Below are positions 16,370 to 28,612 of a stretch of DNA of 64,000 nucleotides, piece after piece; within the stretch, counting starts at the first letter, position 1, and every line of letters begins with the position of its first letter. A program made the position numbers and the translations under genes. The notes under the pieces are model-generated. The model did not search any database and was not told the DNA's origin. It was given only the letters and a program-made list of their open reading frames with translations. Origin of the DNA: Pogonophryne albipinna. Lineage: Eukaryota; Chordata; Actinopteri; Perciformes; Artedidraconidae. The stretch lies in assembly GCA_028583405.1 (NCBI GenBank), contig JAPTMU010000161.1, positions 27,501 through 91,500 on the forward strand, read 5' to 3'.

Positions 16370-16375
16370 ATTAAA
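16370..16375 (+). terminator. Candidate atad3 polyadenylation signal (ATTAAA)
   Basis: ATTAAA lies about 280 bp downstream of the atad3 stop and upstream of the LINE. It is placed by motif and position only. Confidence 0.4.
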
Positions 16376-16656
16376 TGCATCTGTTTTTTTATAAACAAAT
16401 GATCTCATGTTTTCGGGGTGCAGTTGCTGGTGATGTTACACAACCTGTATAGCAGAGGTCAAGAGAGTCTTTCAGTAAGGGGCATGACATCTTTGGATTT
16501 AGTTGTACATAACCCTTATAAAATGCTTATGTACAATTTAGAAACATCATACCTTGCAATTAAATTATCAAGCATTATTAAGGGTTTTCAAAGACTGTAT
16601 AGCAACACAATGAATCACGTCAGAGAGGAAGGGGTGAGATTGGATGAGGCCGTGAT

Positions 16657-16658
<2 letters not shown>

Positions 16659-16695
<37 letters not shown>
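16659..16695. repeat. TA microsatellite forming the LINE 3' tail
   Basis: An alternating AT run of about 37 bp sits exactly at the 3' end of the minus-strand LINE, directly after its 3' untranslated region. Short tandem repeats instead of poly-A at LINE 3' ends are typical of the CR1/L2 group. Confidence 0.8.
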
Positions 16696-16698
<3 letters not shown>

Positions 16699-18470
16699 TT
16701 TTATTCATTGGGATAAACCCCTTGAGATGCACCATCTCGTTTTCAAGGGGGTCCCGACAATAGCAACAACTTACAGACATACATAAACAAAAAGACAAAA
16801 TGCAAAACATGACACACAAGATAAACCACATACAGTCTGTTAAGTAAAATTCAAGCAATGCACACAATCATTACAATTTGAGACAGTCGAGCAAATCCGT
16901 TTCATCAATATCAGTTAATAACAAGTACAGACCAGTTGAAAGTGAGATAGCAATGCATGTTTAAATAAACCCAATGATGCAAGAGATCTAATAGCAGCAG
17001 GTAAAGTATTCCAGTCTGTTGGGGCTTTGAAAATGAACGCTCTTCTGCCAATCAATTTTTTTGCAGAGGGGACAGAGAAATAAATCAGAGTGTCTAACTT
17101 GATGATTTGTTGAGTAGGGTACAAAATACTGCTTTAAATAAGGGGGATAGTTAAGATAAATGCATTTAAATATCAGCTGAAGCCAATGCATGTGTCTTCT
17201 TACATTTAAAGAAGGCCATTTAAGTTGGTTATACATTATGCAGTGATGTGTACGAAAAGGACAACCAAGAACAAATCTGCATAGTCTGTTGTAGGCTATG
17301 TTGAGTGGAGCAAGATCTGATTTATGTGCATTTTGGTAGACAATAGTCCATAATCGGAAGAATAAGTTGAGAAGCAATTCTCTTTCGGACACTGAGCGTA
17401 AAACAATTGCGAGAGCGGTGTAAAACACTGATTCCGTAATTTACTTTTTGTATTACATGCTTTATATGTGGTTTAAATGAAAGTTCAGAGTCTAGCCATA
17501 CACCAAGATATTTAAAGCTATCTACTTTATGCAGAGAAGTGCCATCCTTACATTTTATTACTACATTAGGTTTGGATTTGAGCTTCTGCCTGGTACCAAA
17601 GACCATGGTATAAGATTTTGTTTTGTTAAGCAGTAGTTTATTGTTTGATAGCCAGTCCTGTAAAATATTAAAATCCGATTGAAGAGAGATCTGAATTTGT
17701 GAAAAATCAGATTTGGATGTATATATGACAGTGTCATCAGTATAAAGGTGAGTACGACAATTAATGAGACAAGAAGATAAATAATTTATGTAAATAGAGA
17801 ACAGAAGTGGGCCCAGAGTTGATCCTTGGGGTACACCCTTTTGTTGGATCAACAGGTCAGACTGTTTTCCATTAACAACCACACATTGCTTTCTACTGTG
17901 AAGGTACGAGTTAAACCATAACACTGTATTATTAGAAAGGCCAATGCCGTGAAGTTTATCCAAGAGCAGATATCGATCAACAAAATCAAAGGCTTTTGTC
18001 AAGTCAATAAAAATGGCACCTGTGAGTTCACCATCATCTGCAGCAGAGTACAAGTCATTCGTAAATTTAAGTAGGGCAGTTGTTGTGGAGTGATTAGGCC
18101 TGAAACCAGATTGAACCGGAGATAAAATCTTATAAGTATTGAGATAATGTGACAGTTGATTATAAATTATTGTCTCCAAAACTTTGGAAATAGAGCAGAT
18201 TATAGAGATTGGTCTATAATTATTTGTATCAAGTAAATCACCACCTTTATGCAGTGGAATGATGCGTGCACATTTCCAAATAGTCGGCAACTCACAGGTG
18301 GACAAAGACAGGTTGAACAAATCAGCAAGTAGGTACATGAGAATATGGGACGCCAATTTTATGAACCTGTTTTCTATACCATCGAGTCCTGCACTGCCAT
18401 CCACTTTTAATTCTGTGTGTGATCCCGTCCTATAGGAACCCACAAGGGATTTCATAACTCATACAAACTA
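16659..18470 (-). mobile_element. 5'-truncated, frameshifted non-LTR retrotransposon (LINE)
   Basis: The minus strand encodes the C-terminal half of a LINE reverse transcriptase. Landmarks are IIPLHKGG, NYRPISIICSISKVLE, QSGFRPNHSTTTALL, FIDLTKAFD, KGVPQGSTLGPLLFSIYIN and a catalytic box reading YTDD where YADD is usual. The main frame runs 18455-17322; the match then continues in two other frames (overlap near 17330 and again near 17090), so the copy has at least two frameshifts and is dead. After the last stop at 16915 comes a short 3' untranslated part containing GAGATGGTGCATCTCAAGGGG and ATGAATAAAAATG, and then a TA microsatellite that acts as the element's 3' tail. The 5' side is truncated within the protein. 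The clade was not decided; it is CR1/L2/Rex-like. Confidence 0.85.
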
Positions 18471-18493
18471 ATGGGGGCTTCAGGAAGCTTTTT

Positions 18494-20621
18494 CTACCGA
18501 GCAGAGTCAAGGGTGTGAAGCTGTCCTTGGTTTGAAAAGGCCCCATGATACAACTTCCTGTCAGACATTATAGGATGACTTGATGTTATATAAAGTACAG
18601 GTTCACTTAAATATCCAAACAATCTGGTCATTCCTATTATGAAAGTAATATTTTATGATGGTGAACTTGATTTTAAAAATAGTTTTTCCTGTGTGCTCAT
18701 AACACTGCAACAAGGTCCCCTCAACAGCTTCATTGTGAGTCTGACAGCATTAAAGGTAGGCTACCTTATGCAAGCTATCCAATCAAGGCACTAAGTTGCC
18801 AGAAAATATAAAGTTATATTTCGACTCACCGAAAAGGGCTATTACGTTATTGAAAATAAAAAACACAAATTAACAACTTAATCTAATCAACATTTTTATC
18901 TTCATGTTTCATTAACATTATCGCACACATTTTGATTGCTCTGCAGCATGTTCCCACTGGAGTCCTGAATAACTCCATTGTGTTACTGAATGTAGGCCTC
19001 CATGACCAGAAACCTGCATCTGGAGAGAAAGACGGAAACTGGGATGGTGAAGGCTCCTACATTTGTGTTGGTGTTATAGCTGTAAAGGGGGGACCAACTT
19101 CATATGCCTAAGAATTTGGAATGGGATGTCAAAAGCTCCTGTAGGTGTAATGTGTAGGTGGCCCAATACTTTTTGTCTATATAGGGTATACAAATATTGG
19201 GACACTCCTCTTAATCATTGAATTCAGGTGTTTGTAATGTGTAGGTGACTCCAAAATCTTGTAGAAAGTCTTCACAAAAGACTGGAAGCTATTATGACTG
19301 CAAAGGGGGAACCAGCTTCATATTAATGCCCAATAATTTGGAATATAGTGTATACATGTATGGTCAATGCAGAGGGCCTTCCTTCAGGAACCAAAGGCTT
19401 TTCCCACCTGCAGTTTGAGTCCCCTTCTTACCTACCAGTCATTTGGTATGTCCTCCAGTGCTGTGAGTGCCAAACCCTGTCCAGCGACTGCAAGAACAAC
19501 CTGATGCTGAGGATAAGCAGAAGTCCAACTACCACGTCCATATTCTGCTGGGACCTGATGTCTCTTATAACAAAGTTTGAATCCAACATGGACTGGAACC
19601 CGTTATATGGAACCACATCATAGACTTGATGTCTGCAGTAGAGAGAGCAGCAGCCAGTGGTGCGAGATTTGAACACAGAAAAGTAAAGAAAAAAAATTAA
19701 CTCACGATGGTGAACGATTTTTAACCTGGGTTTTATGTCCCTGGAGGTAAGAGAATGATTTTGATAAATACCAACAGGTCACAGTTGAGTCACAGGAACT
19801 ATATAGAGCTCAATTTCTCTGCCTCTGAACAGATATGTCTGTATCACAGACTGGTCTGAACATCTCTTTATTCCACATAGAGTCAGTCATTTAAAACTTT
19901 TACTCAGGCCTGTACTTGAGTTACTTATAGAGGTACTATATTGTACTTTTTACTCCATTATTATTAATAAACGAGCAAACCTATAGCTATTTACCTCACA
20001 TATTCAGATTATTCATACAAAATAAAATCAAAAAACATCAAATGTATTTTTTTATATATTCAGCTGCAAAGCTGTATGTAAAGTAGTGCATTTCATCTTT
20101 ACCAGCTGCAAAATCGCAAAAATCTATCGATATACAATAACTCTTATACATTTATATATTGATAAATACACATATTTTATTAATGTTTTACTTTATGTAG
20201 CCTACATTTTGATGGTCATCCTTTTTGCACACTGACACGTGACATTTTGAATACTTGACCTCTATTTGTAACCGAGTATTTCTACACTGAGGAATTATTA
20301 CTTTTTTATACACTTCCCACATATCTTAACATCAACTCACAGAAACCATTCAAACAGGTTCAGGAGTATAAGCATCGAGTTTGTCTCACTCTTTACAATA
20401 AAGTTTTATTAGATCAGCTGGTTGTATCTGACACCGTGCTCTCCTCTCATTCACGGTAAGAAGAGGTTGTGAACGCGGTCAGAAAGCGCGTTCATGACCG
20501 TAACACACCGTCAGTCTGGAAGAATACAATAACATTAAGCTGAGATAATATGTCACGTGAAGGTGGAAAGGCATAATGTCCCGTAAAGTTAGGAACATTA
20601 TGGGGGTTTATCTTACCGCAT
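18494..20621 (-). CDS. Divergent tmem240-like gene, partial model (possible pseudogene)
   Basis: The best exon is 19432-19632 (201 bp). It has a good acceptor (CTCTCTACTGCAG) and donor (AG/GTAAGAAG). Its product runs HQVYDVVPYNGFQSMLDSNF, then VIRDIRSQQNMDVVVGLLLI and LSIRLFLQSLDRVWHSQHW. From memory it aligns to TMEM240's HHIHYVIPYDG and IDLMLGLLL core at roughly one third identity, with a single membrane segment. A candidate last exon 18494-18623 keeps the reading phase (2) and ends in a KLYH motif like the TMEM240 C-terminus, but its acceptor is poor. A candidate first exon ends ATG CG/GTAAGA at 20617, also phase 2, placing the start at 20621. That gives only about 111 aa and lacks TMEM240's N-terminal hydrophobic part. 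It lies between atad3(+) and ssu72(-) in the same orientation as human TMEM240. The central exon is solid; the outer exons are tentative. Confidence 0.5.
19075..19351. mobile_element. Two non-autonomous DNA-transposon fragments, joined end to start
   Basis: The end phrase CCCAATACTTTTTGTCTATATAG (19161-19183) is directly followed by GGTATACAAATATTGGGAC, the start of a second copy whose first bases mirror it. An internal phrase like AAGGGGGAACCAGCTTCATA occurs at about 19083 and again at about 19301, so two related copies are present. These ends resemble small Tc1/mariner-type fish elements. They lie in the intron between the last two tmem240-like exons. Confidence 0.6.
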
Positions 20622-22093
20622 GTGTGCTCTGCACCCAACAACAGCTGGTCGGAGCTCAGTTATCTTGAACCACAGCAGGGGAGAGTCGGTGATGGATTTT
20701 CCAAGTCACAGGAAGATTTACAAATAATTGTTTTTGCTTAAAGTGGAACTAGGTTGTCATGAGAACTTTACCAGCAATCGTAAAAACGTCTAAACTATTC
20801 AACTGCTAACTTGTTGTCGTTTTCACAAATGCAGTCGTTGAGACCAACTTGAGGGTGTTTATTATAGTTTGTCAAGGTGAGGTAAACTTTATTTCTTAAG
20901 TCTTCAGCCTACATATGTTTGGTCAGAATAACCTTTGCCTTGGTTAATATACAAGTAAAGACGTATTGTTTTTATTTTAGATTCGTGTATTTGATTTACT
21001 GGTTAGAAGGTGAAAATGACCTAAATAAACTGATCTAGATTAATGTTGGTCAAAGGTAGCTACATCCAAAGCCAGACCGAGGATTTGATTTAAACTGTTT
21101 TGCTTTACGCTAATATTTACCAATTGAAATATTTATCTAAAATGTAAATCAGACATAAAATTAACCAGGACCATAAGCATAATAGTGGGTAATTCAATGC
21201 TAGAAGGTTTTGTGTAACAATACCCATTTTACATGAAACCCTCATGAACTATAACACAAACCAAATAAAGAGCCATGACATGTTTCTTAGAGATGTTTCT
21301 TTAGAGGATTCATATGTACATACAGAAAAATCAGGCACTCTGAGCCGAGCTCGCAGTTTGCAAATAATTACAATGTTTCAATTCTTTAACATTTACAAAA
21401 GAAAAATAGCATATCCAAGTTGAAATAGAATCAACACATTATATAGGAAACACACTGGAGGAGAGCCTCAGAGGTCTAGGTTTGGTTATCATTATTAGCC
21501 CACCCACTTATCCAAACTAATCCACAACACATTGTCGCACAAAAACAAGCATTCAGTTCAATTAACTCGTATCCCCGTCTGACCCCCCAAAAAACTAAAC
21601 ATTTACACTTCCCAAGATCAGGAATAAAAAGTCTGACATGGGCTTAAATGAATAAAAATGATACGGTATATTATGTTGGGGAAACAAAAATCAGCATTCA
21701 TATGCTGTTCTGAATGTGGCCTAAACCAGAGGGAGTGGTTGAGTCAGGGTGGGGTGCTATGGCTCTCCCTGAGGAGACATGGTTGAGTGATTTCACTGGA
21801 CTGGGATGAAGGGCTGACCAAGGCCTGACCTTGATCAGGAGAAATAAAGGCAGAGCGAGAGCAGCCAGTTCGTCCTCTGCATAGAGGACAAACACCATCA
21901 TCCCCAATATGTCCAACAGCAGCCATTTGTTAGGTCCTGACCCAAAGCTGTGTGTGTAGTTGTGTAGGCACACAATGTTTATGTATGTCTATCTACTGTG
22001 TAGATGACTGAGGAGTAAGAAGTGTGTGTCCATATACTAATGTTTGATTGCTTGTGATCTAGGTTTGTGTGTATTTCAAGTTTCTATTGCGCA
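20622..22093. other. tmem240-like to ssu72 spacer and ssu72 3' UTR
   Basis: No coding exon was recognised. The right-hand part, next to 22094, should be the ssu72 3' untranslated region because ssu72 is transcribed leftward. An open minus-strand frame at 21698-21973 has no family resemblance. Confidence 0.5.
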
Positions 22094-25000
22094 TTAGTAG
22101 AAACAGACAGTGTGGAGAAAAGGCCGGTTGCTCTTCTCCTCAAACTCCTGAATGAGTTCATCCATTTCATCCTCCATGTCGTCAGTGTGCTGGATCTGCA
22201 GGGATGGGGAGGAAGCACATTAAACACAGCCTGAATGCTAACTACCATTAATAAATACCATTTATGAATCTTATTGCACCCTTTCATAGCATAGGAAACT
22301 AGTAAATATGGTTTATTAATTCCTTGGTTAGTTCTTCAGATTTCTCGTCGGAAAACCAAAAGATATCCAGTTTATTATGATAAACACAAAAAAGGTGTCC
22401 AAGAGGATACAAAAAAAAATCATTTTTGCAATTGTTGCTTGTAACATTACTTTGCGTATACAATTATCAAAATAGTTGCCCATTATTTTACTTCTCATTT
22501 GCAGCTCTATTTTTATCAGGTGACCACTGAACCCCCTATTTTGGAAATGGGGTAAAATATTTCCTTAAAAAAAACGTTTACTTGGCTATACAGATTCATT
22601 ACTAAACCACAATGTCATAGATGGGGTTACAGCGCAGCCTTGTTGTACTTTGCCTCAGTGGTCCTGTACAACAGCATTTAGGTGGAGACACTCACACATT
22701 GACAGAGCTCACAGATGAGGAAGGCGCCCAGCGTGGCTTCCTCGTGGTTATCCTGAATGTCTACATTGATGACGTGAACAGACTGCAGAGTCTCCTGCTC
22801 TCTTGAATTTAGATCTGGGGAACAAGAACAGAAAAATAAAGCAATACAATTATAAGTGTAATTAAAACTTGGTCTGTCTAGAAAATCATTTTGGGATAAA
22901 AATGTGAAAGTTGTATCAAAACAGTGTTCTAGCAAGGGGCTCTGAATTACCAACAACATCCTTTCAGTGATTAGTCATTACTTATAAGAAGCCTCACCCT
23001 CCAGCACTTGGTCATAGACTCTCTCTTCACAGGTGATGACCAGGTCAAACTTATCCTTGCAGTTTTGAAAGCGCTCCGGCTTTGATTTGATGCGCTTGTT
23101 GCGGTCCAGCATGTGCAGGATGCCATTCTGTGTGTATCTTAGGAGTTGGTAGGTCAAGGAACACAGCAGGAGCGAGAGAAACACTTCAAGGTAATACAAC
23201 ACACTCATCACACTATAAGAGACAGGGCCATAGAACATTAAAAAATGGCCAGAAAACAGCCAGTGGGAAAAACAGAAAGATATTAACTTGTTTGAAAAAG
23301 AATGCAGATTCTGTTTGCATGCTGGGGTTCACATCTGATTACATCAGTGTTTGTGTGAAACTGCAGCATCCTCTGCTGGTGGCTGAACAAACTAACACTA
23401 AACAGCTATTTTTAAAAAGGGCTGAAAGAAGAATGGCATTTCAGGGCCACATTAAAAAAATGAGTCACGTATAGCTAAAAGCTTCACCTGTCATTAGGCA
23501 GATTACTTGTTTAAGCTTAATAAATATATATATAAAAAAGAATAAATTATACAAAATATTTAGTTTATCCAATACTCAATGTTAACAGCAGTCAAACACA
23601 AGTCTATGTAAGACTTTCTCTACACAGGATCACCCTTCAATACATTGCCAAATATATAAATAAAAAAAGACCAACCACCATAGCGAATTGTCTATAATAG
23701 TGGGCTATATTTTTTTTAAAAAGAAATCCATGCAAATGTGCAAGAATACAAGTCGTTTCGTAAGAAGCAGTATATACACATTATATATTAACAATACATA
23801 GGGGATTAACAGAGCAGCTAGTTTACACTTTGTAACACGGCACCTTGGAAATGTAGCAATACAGTTAGCAATATACACCTGCAATACAGTAAGATTAGCA
23901 AGTGACATTTGGTGAAGCACACATCTCCTAGTTTTTAAACCAGAATTTCACAAGAAGCATATTTAACCAGAATAACTTGGGCTGAGTTTAGACAATCTAC
24001 ATTTAGATTACTCTTTAATTTAACACGGCAATATGATTTTTAAATATATTTTTTTTATTCCAGATTTAACAGGAATAACATCCTTAACATATACAATAAA
24101 GGGGGACATTTCCAGGGCAGACTGCTACCTCATAGTGGAGAGTGAGACATGGATTATTTCAACTATTATCAATACAAAAATAAAAACGCATCCAGTCTGT
24201 ACTTGATGTGATGAACAAAAGATACAGTACTTTTTGGAAACTCTCTTCGTGGGCCAGTGAGGATACATAGGAAATAACTCACTAATGCATTTTTATTATA
24301 TCTCCAGCTTCAACAAATGACAGGCTTTCAGTAATGCGGTCTAGTTTTAGAGTATCCGCTAGCATGTGCATTTACAGTCTGACTAATGAGAACCAACACA
24401 AGTAATTCCTCATTACTTTGGAGCACTGAAGTCAATACTTAATATATTTATGTCTAAGAAAGCAGGAAAACTACACTTGTTTTGAGAATTAACTCGTGTA
24501 ATGAAGTTTAAATTTGGCATACCTTTGCCCTTCAGTTTTGCTGTGCTTATCTCTGTCACAACATAAATTCAGATAACTAACAACTACAAAAGACAAGTCT
24601 ATGTTAAGTTCCCTGCTGAAAAAAAATCTTCCATCTAAATTGCTGGTGTTACTGAAGCAGCAAAAACATATTGTGACAGGGCGGAAGAAATGCATATATT
24701 AAAAACATAGGGTAACTGCATGGTGAGGAACAACAGTGGTAACGTTAAAGTACTGACACTCAACAACATTAACTTTGTTTGAGAAATTATAATTTAAATC
24801 TTAAAAGATGAGCATACATGATCTTCACCAAATAGTACTTACTGTTGTATTGCAAGGTGTTTGCACAACCCCTGCATATGATAGGTTTAATATCAAAGCA
24901 AACGTCTGTTACACATTTTAAACATTCCCTTCGTGTGATTTACCCATCCGTGCAGTCCCATCCGTTGTGCCGTTCAAACGCCATCATACCTGCATGTTGT

Positions 25001-26248
25001 CCTTCCTAGATTAATATCAAACACGATATATGTAAATGGGCCGTGTCTACTCATCTGGTTTCCTGTATACAGTATGAATATATGCGTGTGGAAAAGTGAG
25101 TGAGAAGGGGATACAGTTCCTTGTCCTTGCGGACCAAGTCGTTGTACATCTGTACATATGTAGTTTTGAAGTCATACACATTTGGCTTATCCGGGGCAGG
25201 ACCGGGTAGCTTCACATGAGACCCTGTCCCAAATGAACGCACATCAAATCCACGTTTGCTGCAGAGATGAAAAGAACAAAACAGTAAATTACATACCATT
25301 TCTGGCAACAACTATAGAAAAAATAAAACATGGCACAAGTAAATAATGCAGTCATCAGCCTCTTTCCATGTCGTATAATAAAAAAGGTACACAATGAAGT
25401 CAGGTTTTCAATTAGTCTCCTGTATTAAAAGATAAATACCCTATGTATAACAGGGTCTATCAATTTCAATGGCTGTATTAAGGCTTAATGCACACCTCAT
25501 ATCCCCTAAACAAGATATTTAAAATTAAAGCACAATTTAAGGGAAAGCGTTATTTGTTTTACTTCAGCTAACCACGAGGGTGACAGTCTGTCATCAACAG
25601 AGAATATTGGCCCTTAAATCCTTTTCGACGTACATACAAGTTGTACAGCTTTCCAATGAGAAAAGAGCAACCATTAAGGATGAGATCAAGTAAAATTGTT
25701 TAACAGTCCCGAACCATCCAGACCTTAAGTAGAACAACTAATAAATCTCAATTCAGCCTTTGTACAACGTGGGGGCTGATCAGAGCTGGTTACCACTCTA
25801 AACTCCACAAGCTGCAGTTGCTCTCTTCCGGAATATTCCCTACAGGGGGGCGCTATAATCATCATGTGGGGAGAAAAGAAAACTCGGGCCGGTAATTTTT
25901 AAACGCCCTTTCCCTTTTTGAAATCAAAATCTGTGTGGACTTTTACTTAAGGCGACCGCGAAACCTAAAAAAATACGCCTAAATCTGAGTCTAGAGTAGG
26001 CAATAGCCCCTGGGTTAACTCTAAAGCAGCGAGTCCATTGTTTACTGCGAGAGGCCCGACGGACGGTCCGACACGGTTTTGGTTTGACTCATGACGGGCT
26101 CAGAAAGCGGCACAGATTCGGTTCACTTCACGGAGGTTTTCCTGGTCCTCCTGGCGGCTCGTGTTTACCTGAGGATACTGTGCGCCTCCATACTGCGGTT
26201 CTGGTTGCTCGAGCACACAACCGCTACACGCAGCGGGTGGCTCGGCAT
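22094..26248 (-). CDS. ssu72: RNA polymerase II CTD phosphatase SSU72, 5 exons
   Basis: Nuclear phosphatase that removes Ser5 (and Ser7) phosphates from the RNA polymerase II C-terminal domain, working with the cleavage and polyadenylation machinery. Exons: 26169-26248, 25115-25258, 22998-23137, 22696-22814 and 22094-22195. They total 585 bp, 194 aa, the same length as human SSU72. The start MPSHPLRVAVVCSSNQNRSM contains the CX5R active site (CSSNQNR, Cys12 and Arg18). Other landmarks are KRGFDVRSFGTGSHVKLPGP, NGILHMLDRNKRIK, the catalytic-aspartate loop around CEERVYDQVLEDL, NVDIQDNHEEATLGAFLICE and the end FLHTVCFY. All introns are GT-AG; exon 3 uses an unremarkable acceptor CCTAAG. It lies between the tmem240-like gene and fndc10, as in human 1p36.33. 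Confidence 0.98.
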
Positions 26249-28612
26249 TGCGACTCTCCGGTTGAAAATAACCGAGACAGGCTGTCAGAGTTTATAAAGA
26301 ATCGGTTAGGTCGATCTCTGTAAGGACGATAAACAGCACAAACCCCCTTTTGTTACGCTAAATACGGTAGCGGTTCGATTTAAAATAATGTGCGAGTGGC
26401 TCTTCTTCTGTAGATGGATGAAGTTAAAATGGCGGAGTTCCGTTGGTGACTACGGCTTTATGAAGTGATGTAATTTGGGGGCGGGGCTTGCCACGCATCA
26501 GGCAGAAAGTAGAAGTGACGTCACTAAAAGAAAATGTAGAACTAATTAGAAATTGAAACCAATGATTACATTCGGATGGAAGCCAAGTATGTAATATTGT
26601 AAGCTACTAATAAAAATCATTTTAGCTATTTCCTCTCCTTTCCCTCTCCTGGTTCATGCAGGCAAACAGCCTTGGAGCTTTAACATTCTTTCTCCACAGC
26701 TGTGTCTTGGTATGACCCAGATAGTTGATTGACTTGCCCAAAAACATTCATAAAACAATCTCTTCTTCAGAGTATAAGAGGACAAACAGTGTCAGACAGC
26801 AGGAAGGACATCCGGGAGTCCATCTTATCAGGTGGATAGCTCCCTGCAGCCAAGCATCCTGCTAGGAACAGAGCTCGCTTTGACTGGTTATCAAATGTTG
26901 ATTATTCTCTTAGGAATAATTAAATGTTGAGGAGTGAGCAAGAGAACTAAATAATTGGTTGAGCAGGAGCTGTATTACTTTGTTGCTGGAGCAAATGTCA
27001 ATTCTCCAGCTTTTCACATCAATAACACCAAGTACTCTCGTCCATCTTATCAACTTAGTCTTGAATTTAAGGCATACTTTGAGTTTATCCAAATTTAAAA
27101 ACAATAACACATGTGATCACAATATTAATTTGCCAAATAACATTTTGAAAATATATTTGATTGTATTACCTATACCATTTTTATTAAGCTATATTTAGTA
27201 TTCATATTATTGTTTTGTGTCTTTAATCTGACTCTATGTTGAATGTCACAGTGATAGTGGAGTAATGCTTATTTGCATCTATTGCCTGAAATGTCAGTGA
27301 TTTTTTTTAAGACAATGTGTTTTCTTGTGTAGGAAACAAAGAGCTCTAACAAAAACAAAGAGCTCTAACAAAAATATTAGGTACACTCTTATTAATAACT
27401 GTCCCTTCATTTATATTTTTTTGCTCTTTTTTATTAAGATATTCATGGTGAGAGAAAAAAAGAAAACATTATAAATCCTAATGAAAACCAAGCTTTAAAA
27501 AATGTCTTTTATAAAGTATTAGGATACAAATAATGTACCTCGTAGTGTTACAAATACTTTTGATATTGATTGTAATATTGAGTTAGAAAATAACATGCTG
27601 TATATCCTACAACTATTTATTATTGTTGGAAAATTCCATAAATGGATCCAAGCCAACTTCCCTGCAATTTATTAATGAAACGAAAATGAAACAATTTAGC
27701 ACCATCTTATGGTAAAAACTAAAAAAGGTTTTTCTCTGTATATGAACACATGTACAATGAATCAAGTGAAAAAAAGAAAAACTTTCATCTTTCATCTTAC
27801 AACTTTACATTTTTTCTCTGTATTTATATATTTTCCCTTTACTTTCAATATAATCATTTTAAAATAACTAAATAACGAGATCAAGCCTGAGTGGTTGACC
27901 AGCATCTGCCCTAGCAAAAGTTAGTTTTTATACAGATATTTTGAATTTGTGTCTAGAATTGATTGTTTGTCCAGGGATGTGAGGATGAACACATGCACAC
28001 AAGAAGGAAGACAAGAGAGCTATCAAGTATTACAAGTGACCTCATGGTACTTTATTCACTGACAGCAGGACATAAATGCTTTCCAACTCAAGATTTTTGA
28101 CAAAGTATTTGGATATTTAACACCAGATTGTATTTTCCTTAAAAAAATTGAACAGATCCATACTGAGGTGGACCTAAAAGCAACTATACGGTGGAGTGAA
28201 AATAACGTTTTATTTGCTGTGGCACAGCAAGGACATGACAAGTCTGGACACTTTCACAGGCTGCGCATTTTGCTGCTGTTTCTGATGCCCTCCACACCAT
28301 TTCATTTATTGTATTGCTGTATAAATGCTGCCAGCACACAGAGTGACAGACCCAATCACAGACAACCTTAAAATAGAAACACAACACAGTAAACTGTATA
28401 ATAGTTAACTTGGGTTACCAGTTATTTTGGTTAAGTGCATCCTCGCAGAGGTTGACAAGGCATGTTATTTGCAGAGCCACAGTAGTTTGTGCTTCAATTC
28501 AGTCATAATAATGTGAGCATCACTATATGGCCGATTGAATAATGTATTATTGACGGTGAGGGACCATGATTGGGAGATTAGATGTGGTCATCATGGATAT
28601 TAAATGTAGAAT
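26249..28612. other. ssu72 promoter side and fndc10 3' side
   Basis: The first 250 bp after 26248 hold the ssu72 promoter and 5' UTR. The rest is AT-rich, with no coding exon recognised. The part near 28400-28612 is probably the fndc10 3' UTR, since fndc10 is transcribed toward it. A short direct repeat AACAAAGAGCTCTAACAAAA is seen near 27336-27372. Confidence 0.5.

Noticed and set aside
18880..19025. Alternative last exon for the tmem240-like gene (acceptor TTTCTCTCCAG)
   Set aside because: It fits the phase but reads only about 12 codons to a stop with no TMEM240 resemblance; the exon with KLYH is preferred, though not proved.
26084..26323. Plus-strand open frames of 68-79 codons
   Set aside because: They are the antisense of ssu72 exon 1 and its promoter; the minus strand has the SSU72 start and active site.
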